NCBI RefSeq assembly: GCF_000688395.1
Contig: NZ_JIAG01000016.1
Location: 1 to 64,000, forward strand
DNA from: Haematomicrobium sanguinis DSM 21259
Lineage (GTDB): Bacteria > Actinomycetota > Actinomycetes > Actinomycetales > Micrococcaceae
Direction of reading: 5' to 3'
DNA: 64,000 nt
The translations under genes and the position numbers were made by a program. Each line of letters starts with the position of its first letter. Position 1 is the first letter of the stretch. The notes under the pieces are model-generated. The model saw only the letters and a program-made list of their open reading frames with translations. It was not told the origin of the DNA and searched no databases. This document shows positions 9,801 through 19,400 of this stretch, piece after piece.

Positions 9801-12800
9801 GTTGCCGAGTTGCTCACACTGCCCGCGTCAATGTCAGCCTGGGTCAGGGTGTACGCGCCGGTACAGGTCATAGACTCGCCCGGAGCCAGGCCGTCCTGCG
9901 GGCAGAACACGTTGGGCACCTTGGCATCATTGATCTGGATACCGGTCATGGTGACCGCACCGGTGTTGGTGACCTCGAAGGAGTACTCGATTTGGTCACC
10001 GGCATCGATCCGTCCGCTGCTGTTCGTGTCGACAACGCCTGTGGCGCTCTTGTTGACGTTTAGCGACGGCTCGGTGGGGACCGGGGTGGTGATGCGGGAC
10101 TCGTCGGACTCGGTGGACTCGCCCGCAGGATCGGTTCCAGAGGCGGTGGCGGCGTTCGTGACGCTACCCGCGTCAACGTCCTTCTGCACCAGCGTGTAGG
10201 TACCCTGGCACTCCATGCTCGCACCCGGCACCAGTGTGTCGCTCGGGCAGCTGATGGCTGGTACCTTCGGGTCATTGACCGTGATGTTGTTCATTGTCAC
10301 GGCCCCGGTATTTTCCACCGTAAAGGTGTAATCAATCGTGTCGCCGGCGTCGATGCGACCCGAGTTATTGGTGTCGATCGGACCATTTGCTGTCTTGACG
10401 ATGGAAAGCTCGCCGGTCGCCGGGAGCGGCACGGTGGCATCGTCCGGGTCGGAGTCAATGGTGCCGCGGCCGTTGGGCAGATCCGCGGTAGCGATCGCCG
10501 TGTTCTCCACCGTTCCGGCGTCCATGTCTTCCTGGGTCACCACATAGCTGGCGGTGCAATCCGCGCTTTGTCCGGGTTCTAGGACCTGCACAGGACAGGC
10601 CAGACCGCTCACCATGGGGTCATTGATCCGGATGTTCGCGAGCGTCGTGTTGCCGGTGTTGGTCACGGTGAACGTGTAGTAGATCGTGTCACCGGCGTCA
10701 ACGCGTCCGCTGCTGTTGGTATCTTGCGGGGCGCTCGCGCTCTTATCCACGCTGATGCCATCGGCAGCTGGCAACTCGATCGACTCGCCGCCCGGCAAGG
10801 AGGTCACCGGCGGCTCGCCGGAGGGATTGCCTGTCGCCGTGGCCACGTTGTCGACCTTTTGCGCGTCAATCTCAGCCTGCGTCACGGCGTATTCACCCGT
10901 ACAGGTCGTGGACGCGCCGGGCCGCAGGGTTGTCGCCTCGCAGGTAATGTCGCTGATCTTGGGATCGTTGACAGTAATACCGTTCAAGATGCGGGTACCG
11001 GTGTTTGTCACAGTGAACGTGTAGGTGATGATTTCACCGGCGTCCACGCGTCCGTTGTCGTTCGCATCTGCGGGAGCCGTGCCGCTCTTGGCAATCTCAA
11101 TCTCCGCGCTGCCGACTACAGGCACCGTCTCAGTATCAGGCTCTGAAGTGACATCTTCGCCGCGCGGGTTCTTGCCCGTTGCGGTTGCCTCGTTGACAAC
11201 CTGACCGGCTTCAATGTCGTCCTGAGTGATCGTGTAGGTACCGGTACAGGTCACGTTCTCACCGGGAACCAAAACCGTATCCGGGCAGTCGACCGCGCCG
11301 ATCTTCGGATCATTGACGGTGATGCCGGTAATGGTCTGCGTTCCGGTGTTTGTCACCACGAACGAGTAATCGATCGTGTCGCCCTCATCGAGGCGCCCGG
11401 ATTCATTGGCATCTACCGGTGCCGTGGCACTCTTGTCGATGCTCAGCGTGCCGGTTCCCGGGATCGGAGTGGTGATGCCCGAATCATCGGTGACATTCTC
11501 ACCCTTCGGCGACGTTGAGTTAACGCTCGCGGTGTTGACGATTTCACCGGCATCCACATCATCCTGGGAAATGGTGTATATCGCGTAGCACGTCATCGAG
11601 GCGCCTGGCGCAAGCCCGCTCGACGGGCAATCGACGGGGCCAACCTTCGTATCGGTGACCACGATATTGCGTAGCCACGTGTTTCCGCGGTTCTCAACAA
11701 CGAAGGAGTAGGTGATGGTGTCGCCCGCGTCCACGCGACCATTATTGTTCGCATCCACGGGATCCGCAGCGGACTTCTCCAGATTGATGGCGTTATTCTG
11801 CTCGATTTCAACGGTGTTATCGTCAGGCAGCGAACGCACCTCATTGCCGGAAGGATTGGTGCCGGTGGCGTAGGCGTCGTTGTAGACCTGTCCTGCGTCA
11901 ATATCGGACTGAGTCACCGCGTATGTGCCGGTACAGGTCGTGGACGCGCCCGGACGCAAGGTCGTTGCCTCGCATGTCACCTCGGGAACCAACTGGTCAT
12001 TGACGGCAATATTGCGCAATGTGGTGGTGCCATTGTTCGTCACGCGGAAGGTATAGGTAATGACCTCGCCCTCATCCACACGGCCATTATTATTGGCATC
12101 CTCCGGTTCGCTCGCCGACTTCTCAATCGCGAGATCCTCGGAAGCCTCGAGAACAACAATGTCAGTACTCGGGTCAGAGGTTACGCCGTCGCCGTTAGGA
12201 GCGGAACCGCTTGCGGTCGCGGTGTTCTCCACTTCGCCTGCGTCCATGTCGTCCTGAGTAATGACGTAGGTCGCAGTGCAGGTGGTGGCCTGACCGGGTT
12301 CAAGCGTGCTGACCGGGCACTTCACGGCGCCGACCTTCGGATCGTCGACCGAAATGCCAGTTAGCGTGGTGGTCCCGGTATTGGTGACCACAAAGGTGTA
12401 GGCAATGGTGTCGTTTTCGTCGACCCGGCCGTTACCGTTAGCGTCGCTCGGCACGTCGCCGTTCTTCAGAATGCTGAGACCGTTGGAATTGGGCAGCTCG
12501 CGGCGATCGTCATCGCCACCGCGCACCGGATCTCCGCCACCCGGAGGAACAACGACGGCGTTAGCCGAGTTCTCCACGAACCCGCGGTTCATATCGGCTT
12601 GAGTGATCGTATAGGTACCGGTGCAGGTCGTCTCGGCATTGGGCTCAAGCTCGGTGGCTTCGCAGGTGATGCCGGTCGGAATATTGCTGTCTTCAATACG
12701 GACGCCGGTCACCGAGGTGTTGCCGGTGTTCTTGACCACGAAAGTGTACGTGATCGTGTCGCCAGCATCCAGGCGTCCGCTGTTGTTCGCGTCCTCGGGT

Positions 12801-15800
12801 TCTGCCGACGTCTTGTTCAGTGTCACCGAGGTGATGCGCTCAAGCGGTGTCGTTTCCTTGGCCGGAGGCGAAGTCACCTCGCTGCCGTCGGGAGCAATCG
12901 CGTTGACCGTAGCCGTGTTCTCCACGACACCGGCGTTGATGTCGTCCTGCGAAATGGTGTAGGTACCGCGGCAGGTCGTGGTGGCCTCGGGAGCCAAACT
13001 CGTCTGCTCGCAGGAGATGTTAGCGATCTTGGGGTCATCGACGGCGACTGAATTCACTGTCACTGTTGAGGTGTTCTTGACCGTAAAGACATAGTCAATG
13101 GTGTCGCCGGCGTCAATCCGGCCGGAGCCGTTACTGTCCGCAGGGCCCTGGGATTCCTTGGTCAATTCCAAACTGGTGTCTGGGACCAGAGGGGTGGAGG
13201 TGTCGTCAGGTCCGCCGCTGACGGTTTCGTCTTGTGGGTTGGCGGCGGTGCCGGTCGCGCTATTGTCCACCGTTCCGGCATCCATGTCTGGCTGCGTGAT
13301 GGTGTAGACCACGGTGCAGCTCACACGCTCACCCGGACCGAATGCGGTATCTGGGCACTGAACCGGACCAACCTTGTTGTCGCCGACCTCGACCTTGGAC
13401 AACGTGGTGGTACCGGTGTTGACGAAGGTAAAGGTGTAGGTGATGGTGTCGCCAGCGTCCACACGGCCAGACTCGTTGGCATCAACAATGGAGCCGGCGG
13501 CCTTGTCGAAGGAGAAGGAATCGATGACGTCCAACGGTGTGTTGGTGGAATCCTCGTTGGAGAACGCGCCGCCGAAGTTTGCCGTGTCGGCAACTGCGAC
13601 CGCCTTATTCACAATCTCGGTCTGAGAGTCCATGTCCTCCTGCGAGATGGTGTAAGAGCCATAGCAGTTGGTGGTCTCTGTGGGCTCCAAGGAGGTGGCA
13701 TCACAGGTGATGTTGTCCAAAAGCGGGTCATCGATCCGCAGGTTGCTTATCGAGACGTTTCCGGTGTTCTCCACCGCAAACTTGTAGTAGATCACGTCCA
13801 GAGCGTCGGTGCGGTCATTGCCATTGACGTCGTCAACTCGCTCTACGGTCTTCTCCAGCGACAGCGTGCCGACCGGTTGCATATCAACGGTCGCGTTGGC
13901 TTCCGGAGATTCCACGCCGCCGCGATCGCCCGGCAGTGTGCCGCTGGCTGTTGCGGTGTTGTCAACAGTTCCGGCGTTCACATCATCCTGGGTGATGGTG
14001 TACGTCGCCTCGCAGTAAACCGTTGCTCCCGGCGCCACTGGGGCGCTCGGGCAGGCGATCGTGACGCCCGCGGCTTTGAGCATCGGGTCATTGATCGTCA
14101 GCGCGCTGACTGTGAGGTTTCCGGTATTGGTCACTTCAAAGACGTAGTCGATGGTGTCATTGGCGTCGCGGCGACCGGTGTTATTGGCGTCGTTGTACGT
14201 CGCGGTCTTGCGCAAGTCCAAGGATCCGGCGACGTTCTCGAGAGTGACACGCTCGTCATCGGTGCTACGCACTTCGCCACCCGGCTGGGGGTTAGCAATC
14301 GCGGTCGCGGTGTTGTCGACATAGCCGAGGTCAATATCGGGCTGTTGCAGCGTGTAGGTTCCGGTGCACTCGGTCGACTCGCCGACCCCGAGTGTTGTCG
14401 CCTCGCAGGTGACGTCGGTGACCTTCGGATCCTCAATGCGCAGTCCTTCGAGGGTGGTGACACCGGTGTTCTTGACCGAGAAGGTGTAGGTGATAACTTC
14501 ACCCTTATCCGGACGGTTGTTGTTATCCACATCCGCCGGCTGGGCACCGGTCTTGACCATCTCGATGCCCGAAACGGGGTTCAAGTCCCGCTCGTCGGTA
14601 TCGCCAGGTAGCGTCACCGGATCGGTTTGACCGCCCGGAGTGGTCACGAGGCTTGCCGTATTGGTGACCTTGCCGTTGTCGATGTCGTCTTGGGTCAAGG
14701 TGTAGATCGCGGTACAGGTGGTCTTTTCACCCGGTTCCAGGGTGGTCGATTCACACTGGACGCCTTGCACCTTGGCGTCGTCAATCGAGATGTCGGTCAG
14801 CGTCACGTTACCGGTGTTCTCAATTGTGAACGTGTACTCGATCGTGTCATTGGCGCTCGTGCCTGCCGGTGCGGCGACGTCGTTGGGCTCACCCGAGGTC
14901 TTATCTACCGTTGCCGAAACGACGCGATCCAACTGCGTGTTCGTGGAGCTACCGGTCGAGGTGATCTCCTCACCCGGATCGCCCGGCAAAGTACCGGTCG
15001 CGGTTGCAGTGTTGCGCACGGCACCGTTATTGATATTGGCCTGAGTGATCTCATAGGTCGCCGTGCAGATTGCCTTACCGCCCGGAGCAATGGTCGTGGT
15101 GTCGCACTCGTAGTTATCGCCAATGAGCGGATCATTGATGCGAATGTTGGACAGTGTCCGGTTACCGAGATTGTTCACCTCGAAGGTGTAGCGAATCGTT
15201 TCGCCCTCATCGGCTCGGCCGTTGCCGTTCGCGTCGTTGTAGTCTCCAGCGCTCTTGAAGATCGTGATGCGGTCGTCGCTATCGAGCGGAACCACTACTT
15301 CATTACTCGAGTTCGTGGCTTCGCCGCCCTGGGTGGACTGGCCACTCACCTCAGCGGTGTTGGTGACGTTCCCGGCGTCCATGTCCGGCTGAGTGATCGT
15401 GTACGTCGCGGTGCACTCGGTGCTCTGCCCCGGTTCCAGCGTGTCCAGGCCGCAACTGATAGTCCCGTCGATCTTAGCGTCGGTGACCTTAATGTCGCGC
15501 AGAATGGTGTTACCAGTGTTGGTGACCACGAACGTGTAGTCGATGGTGTCGCCCTCGTCGGTGCGCTTGGTGTTGTTCGTGTCGCTTGGCGCGTTGCCCG
15601 ACTTCTCGATCGTGATCCCGGGCTCTGCGGTCAGCGGCGTCTCGACCTCGTTCGAGGTCACCGGCCCGACTGGGTCACCGGAGGGGTCCACCGCTGAAAC
15701 GGTGGCCGTGTTAACGATCTCGGACTTGTCCATATCCTCGGGCGTGAGGGTATAAGTCGCGTTACAGGTGGTGCTTTGTCCCGGTGCCAAGCTTGTGGTG

Positions 15801-16411
15801 GGGCATTGGATGTCACCGGAAATGAGCGGATCCGAAATGCCGATGAGGGTCAGCGAGGTGTTTCCCGTATTAGTGACGGTGAACGTGTAATCAATGGTGT
15901 CACCAGCGTCATCGCGTCCGGTGCCGTTGGTGTCATTCACACCACTGGATTCCTTGTCCAAGCTCATGCCCGGTTCGCGCTCCAGCACCACGGTATCGGC
16001 GGAATCTTCGCGCTCAATGGCGTCGCCCGACGGTGGGCGCATCGATGCGGTCGCGGTGTTATCAACCTGTCCCGCGTCGATGTCTGCCTGGGTGATCACG
16101 TAAGTGGCAGTACAGGTGAAAGTGTCACCCGGGTCCGCCCTCGTCGTCGTACATTGCACTGCACCGACCTTCGGGTCGGTGATGCTCAATTCATTGAGCG
16201 TCACGTTGCCGGTATTGACGATCGTGAAGGTGTAGTCGATGGTGTCGCCGACGTCGACGCGGTTGTTGTCGCCGAGGTTCGGTTCGCCAGCGGTCTTCTC
16301 GAAGGTGTAGTCCGGGCTCGCGGGGAGCTCGGTGGTGACCGAATCGCTGTCGGATTGCGGGTTGCCCTCCGAGTCGGTGGCATCTGCACGCGTTGTTGGT
16401 GACCGAGCCAC
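6830..16411 (-). CDS. Giant LPXTG surface protein, C-terminal fragment (27 DUF11/DUF7507-like modules)
   Basis: 3193 codons containing 27 tandem modules of about 110-118 residues. Each module opens with a K-S/T-A strand, then an EF-hand-like loop (for example DANGNGRVDAGD), then TIxYTFxVTNTG, IxxxxINDPKV, a Cys pair (VxC...TCTxTYT), TQxDIDAGxVxNTATA and a proline/glycine linker. The C-terminus is a full cell-wall sorting signal: LPDTG, a hydrophobic stretch (ALLVSLLLIAAGIVITAL) and KRRRTAE. There is no signal peptide. The apparent GTG start at 16411 has no Shine-Dalgarno and lies in out-of-frame sequence; the real continuity is with the frame upstream through a frameshift near 16388. This is therefore the C-terminal part of one gene that starts near 25.5 kb, and would be untranslated unless the lesions are sequencing errors or are bypassed. 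Confidence 0.85.
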   Translation of the reverse strand: MARSPTTRADATDSEGNPQSDSDSVTTELPASPDYTFEKTAGEPNLGDNNRVDVGDTIDYTFTIVNTGNVTLNELSITDPKVGAVQCTTTRADPGDTFTCTATYVITQADIDAGQVDNTATASMRPPSGDAIEREDSADTVVLEREPGMSLDKESSGVNDTNGTGRDDAGDTIDYTFTVTNTGNTSLTLIGISDPLISGDIQCPTTSLAPGQSTTCNATYTLTPEDMDKSEIVNTATVSAVDPSGDPVGPVTSNEVETPLTAEPGITIEKSGNAPSDTNNTKRTDEGDTIDYTFVVTNTGNTILRDIKVTDAKIDGTISCGLDTLEPGQSTECTATYTITQPDMDAGNVTNTAEVSGQSTQGGEATNSSNEVVVPLDSDDRITIFKSAGDYNDANGNGRADEGETIRYTFEVNNLGNRTLSNIRINDPLIGDNYECDTTTIAPGGKAICTATYEITQANINNGAVRNTATATGTLPGDPGEEITSTGSSTNTQLDRVVSATVDKTSGEPNDVAAPAGTSANDTIEYTFTIENTGNVTLTDISIDDAKVQGVQCESTTLEPGEKTTCTAIYTLTQDDIDNGKVTNTASLVTTPGGQTDPVTLPGDTDERDLNPVSGIEMVKTGAQPADVDNNNRPDKGEVITYTFSVKNTGVTTLEGLRIEDPKVTDVTCEATTLGVGESTECTGTYTLQQPDIDLGYVDNTATAIANPQPGGEVRSTDDERVTLENVAGSLDLRKTATYNDANNTGRRDANDTIDYVFEVTNTGNLTVSALTINDPMLKAAGVTIACPSAPVAPGATVYCEATYTITQDDVNAGTVDNTATASGTLPGDRGGVESPEANATVDMQPVGTLSLEKTVERVDDVNGNDRTDALDVIYYKFAVENTGNVSISNLRIDDPLLDNITCDATSLEPTETTNCYGSYTISQEDMDSQTEIVNKAVAVADTANFGGAFSNEDSTNTPLDVIDSFSFDKAAGSIVDANESGRVDAGDTITYTFTFVNTGTTTLSKVEVGDNKVGPVQCPDTAFGPGERVSCTVVYTITQPDMDAGTVDNSATGTAANPQDETVSGGPDDTSTPLVPDTSLELTKESQGPADSNGSGRIDAGDTIDYVFTVKNTSTVTVNSVAVDDPKIANISCEQTSLAPEATTTCRGTYTISQDDINAGVVENTATVNAIAPDGSEVTSPPAKETTPLERITSVTLNKTSAEPEDANNSGRLDAGDTITYTFVVKNTGNTSVTGVRIEDSNIPTGITCEATELEPNAETTCTGTYTITQADMNRGFVENSANAVVVPPGGGDPVRGGDDDRRELPNSNGLSILKNGDVPSDANGNGRVDENDTIAYTFVVTNTGTTTLTGISVDDPKVGAVKCPVSTLEPGQATTCTATYVITQDDMDAGEVENTATASGSAPNGDGVTSDPSTDIVVLEASEDLAIEKSASEPEDANNNGRVDEGEVITYTFRVTNNGTTTLRNIAVNDQLVPEVTCEATTLRPGASTTCTGTYAVTQSDIDAGQVYNDAYATGTNPSGNEVRSLPDDNTVEIEQNNAINLEKSAADPVDANNNGRVDAGDTITYSFVVENRGNTWLRNIVVTDTKVGPVDCPSSGLAPGASMTCYAIYTISQDDVDAGEIVNTASVNSTSPKGENVTDDSGITTPIPGTGTLSIDKSATAPVDANESGRLDEGDTIDYSFVVTNTGTQTITGITVNDPKIGAVDCPDTVLVPGENVTCTGTYTITQDDIEAGQVVNEATATGKNPRGEDVTSEPDTETVPVVGSAEIEIAKSGTAPADANDNGRVDAGEIITYTFTVTNTGTRILNGITVNDPKISDITCEATTLRPGASTTCTGEYAVTQAEIDAQKVDNVATATGNPSGEPPVTSLPGGESIELPAADGISVDKSASAPQDTNSSGRVDAGDTIYYTFTVTNTGNTTLANIRINDPMVSGLACPVQVLEPGQSADCTASYVVTQEDMDAGTVENTAIATADLPNGRGTIDSDPDDATVPLPATGELSIVKTANGPIDTNNSGRIDAGDTIDYTFTVENTGAVTMNNITVNDPKVPAISCPSDTLVPGASMECQGTYTLVQKDVDAGSVTNAATASGTDPAGESTESDESRITTPVPTEPSLNVNKSATGVVDTNSSGRIDAGDQIEYSFEVTNTGAVTMTGIQINDAKVPNVFCPQDGLAPGESMTCTGAYTLTQADIDAGSVSNSATVSGKDPAGKDTESNPSEITTPEPTEPSLGIVKSATGVVDANGSGRIDAGDRIDYAFEVTNTGAVNMTRIQVNDAKVPNVSCPQDGLAPGESMTCTGSYTLTQEDLDRGSVENSATATGQDPSGNGIESDPSAITTPIPTAPALSMDKKSTGVVDSNGSGRVDAGDTIEYTFDVANTGSVTVSGIRINDPLIANATCPQDALAPGETMTCTGSYTLTQADMDNGRVANSATASGQDPAGNGTESPRDTEITEIPGQPRMEVIKNSTGVVDSNDSGRIDAGDTINYEFVVTNNGSVTMNGITVNDPKIANVECPQDTLTPGESMTCTGSYTLTQADIDNGRVVNTATVSGTDPNGNGTDSPPSREITEVPTEPGLTLDKSSNGVTDANNNGRVDAGDTIEYTFAVTNNGAVTVNGIAINDALVPNVSCPQDSLAPGESMDCTGNYTLTQDDVNTGLVVNTANASGKDPAGNEVTSPDDTEFTHIAKEPSLQVVKTAGEPQDANNSGRLDAGDTIEYTFAVSNNGSVTIRDVAVNDAKLPGIQCPATELAPGESMECQATYTLTQEDIDAGATSNTATAGGTDPDGNSIDSPPSTVETPLPPTPELTVEKRAGDPVDANGNGQLDAGDTIEYTFEVTNTGTVTMDNIAIQDVKVPGIACERTSAAPGESFTCAGTYTLTQADIDAGSVTNTATVSGTDPTGAKNTSDPSTVTTPLPNTPGLALVKRAAGVTDANGNGRVDAGDTLRYEFDVTNTGSMTITNLAINDALLDVTCPTATLEPAASTTCAGDYTLTQADIDAGTVSNTATASGTDPSGNEVTSPPSSITTGLGVGDGAVVVTKRIERVLDHNGDNKLNEGDGIIYAFDVRNDSPRTVTNITVNDAMLDAAGVRVTCESTSVAPGASITCTSGEYRVTKADVDRGSVRNSATVTATTPDDKPITSLPDEVVINTERPSDDLPDTGARIATALLVSLLLIAAGIVITALAKRRRTAE

Positions 16412-19400
16412 GATCGATGTCGGGCTGCGTCAGGGTATAGGTGGCGGTGCACTCCAAGGTCTTGCCCGGGTCCAAGGACGCAACTTCACAGGTGAAGCCG
16501 CTCGGGAAGAGTTGGTCGGTGACCTTGACGTTGGTCAGCGTGGTGTTACCCGTGTTGGTGACGGTGAAGGTGTAATCGATCGTGTCACCCTCGTCGACGC
16601 GGTTGTTGTCGCCGAGGTTGGGTTCGCTCGCAGTCTTGACCAGATCAAGTGCAGGCTCCCGGTCCAACGGTGTGCTGGTCTCATCCGGCGCGCTGTCCTG
16701 GGTGGATCCGTTCGGCAGAGTTGCGGTCGCGGTGGCCTCATTGTCAATGGTGCCGGCATCGACATCGCCCTGCTTGAGGGTGTAGGTCGCGGTGCAGGTG
16801 GCCGTTTACTTGGGTTCCAGCACGGTCCGGTCACAGGTGACCAGACCGGCGACCAGCGGGTCATTGATGGTGATTTCGGTGAGCGTGACGTTACCGGTAT
16901 TGACCACGGTGAACGTGTAGTCCACGGTATCCCCGGCGTCCACACGGTTGTTATTGGTGGCCTCGTTGGGGCCGCTCGCGCTCTTATCGAGGGTGAATTG
17001 CGGTTCCTGATCCAGCGGCGTGGTGACCTCGTTGCTGGTGTCCCCAACGGATTCGCCGTCCGGGTCCTCAGAGTTCACACTCGCGGTGTTCTTGACCTCG
17101 CCGGCGTTCATGTCATCTTGAGTGATGGTGTAGGTCGCCTTGCAGGTGGTGGATTCACCGGGAGCGAGGGTCCGCACCGGGCACCCGACTTCGCCGGAGA
17201 TCTTCGTGTCCGTGACGGTGATGCTGTTCAGAGTGGTGTTGTCCGTGTTGGTCACGACGAAGGTGTACTCGATGGTGTCGCCCTCGTTTTGGGTGCCCGA
17301 GTTATTGGCATCCACCGGTTCTGCCGCGCTCTTCTCGATCGTGATCCCCGGTTCGGCGTCCAGCGGTGAGGTTGCCGTGTCCTCATTAGAGGTGACTGGG
17401 TCCCCGCTGGGCGGATTGCCGGTGGCAGTTGCAGTATTGTCCACAGTTCCGGCGTCGATATCGTCCTGCGTGATGGCGTAAGTTGCCTGGCAGTTCGCTA
17501 CCTCGTTAGGGGCCAAGGTGGTCTTATCGCAACTGACTTGTTCGAGATTGTCATCATTGATGACAATGCCGTTCATCGTCACGTTACCGGTGTTGACTAC
17601 CTCGAACGTATAGGTGATGAGCTCGCCCTTGTCGGGGCGCCCGTTCCTGTTCGCATCATCGTAGGTGCTGGCGGTCTTGTCCAAGGACAGCGAGGGCTCC
17701 GCGGAAACCGGAGTGCTGGTGCTGTCACCGGTGTCGGTTTCTACCTCGCCGCGCCCGTCGTTGCCGGTTGCGGTGGCGTAGTTATTGACGGTGCCGGCAT
17801 CGATATCGTCTTGCGTGAGAGTGTAGGTTCCGGAACAGGTTGTCGCGGTATTCGGAAGCAAGACTTGGTCTTCACAGGTGACGGCGACCAGGGTGTCTTG
17901 GACAGCAATGTCGCTGATAGTCGTGGCGCCGGTGTTGGTGACGATGAACGTGTAATCGATCGTTGCACCCTCTCGGGTGCCGCTGGGTTCTGATGCGCTC
18001 TTGTCGATCGTGAGCGAACTCGGCGGATTGAAGGTGACGGTTTCGTCGTCGGAACCAAACTGGGTAGAGCTGCCACCGGGAGGCGTTCCGACCGCGGTCG
18101 CGGTGTTATCCACCTTTGCTGCGTTCACATCGTCTTGGCTGAGCGGGTAGGTGCCCGTACAGGTGGTACTGGTATTCGGTGCGAGGGTAGTGGCCTCACA
18201 GGTGATGTCGGCAACCTTCGGGTCACTCACTCCGACGCTGCTGAGTGTGCGAACGCCCGTATTGGTCAGCGTGAAGGTGTAGGTGATCGTATCGCCGTCA
18301 TCGATGCGGTTGCTGTTGTTGGTGTCGGCCGGCGCGGACCCCTTCTTGACAATGGTCATGCTGTCCGGGTTGTCACCCAACGGAATATCGGTCGTGATTT
18401 CGCTCGGATCGGATTCGATGAATTCACCTTGGGGCGGCGAGCCGATGGCGGTAGCCGAGTTGGTGATGCTGCCGTTATCGATGTCGGCCTGGGTCAGCGT
18501 GTACGTGGCGCGGCAGGTTGTGGGCTCGTTCGGGTCCAGTTCCTCCACATCGCAGACGACGTTACCGACCTTCTCATCCAGCACGTCAATGAGCGAGATA
18601 GAGACGTTACCGGTATTGGTGATATCAAACTCGTAGGCAAGGGTGTCCCCCGCATTTGTCCGGTTGTCTCCGTTCGCGTCGGTGAAGGCGCCGCTGCGCT
18701 TGTTGATGGAAAGATCCGGGTTTTGCTCCAGGGTCACGGTAGCGGTGGCGTCCAGCGACTCGACCGCACTGCCATCTGGCTGGGTGCCGCTCGCGGTCGC
18801 GGTATTGACCACTTCGCCGCGGTTCAGATCGTCCTGAGTCAGCGAGTAGGTTCCGCGGCAAGTGGTTCCAGCCCCCGGGGCAAGCGTTCTTGTGTCGCAC
18901 GTGACGTTAGTTAACATCGGGTCGTTGATCACCAGATTGTTGATGGTGACGTTCGACGAGTTGTTGACGAGGAAGGTGTAGTTGACGGTGCTGCCTTCGA
19001 CCGGGGTATCGGTTGAGGCGAGAGCGCCCTGCTTGGTCAGGATCAGCTCGGTTGCCGCAGGGATCTCGGTTTCGGTGCTGTCCGGGTTGGAGGTGGTGTC
19101 GCCTCCCAGTGAGGAGGTCGCGGTGGCGGTGGCGGTATTCTCCACCGTTCCGGCATCGATGTCCGCCTGGGTGATCGAGTACGTAGCGGTGCAACGAACT
19201 GTTTGGCCCGGGTAGAGAGTCGTCTCCCCCTCTTTGCAGGTCACATTCTGCACCTTGGGGTCATCGAACGTGAGACCATCCACGCGAACGGTGCCATTGT
19301 TGGTCACCAAGAATTCGTATTCGATGGTGTCACCCGGATCGATGACTCCGTTACCGGCCCGGTCGATCACCGCGACGACATTCTTGTCCAGTAGCAGACT

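Noticed and set aside
16385-16411. Programmed ribosomal frameshifting in the giant gene
   Set aside because: There is no slippery heptamer at the switch, no stimulatory structure was seen, and a nonsense codon lies upstream, so mutation or sequence error is more likely.
16191-16667. A separate 158-aa gene between the two giant fragments
   Set aside because: Its start is an internal Leu codon of a module and its last 50 residues are out-of-frame nonsense; it is part of the broken giant gene.
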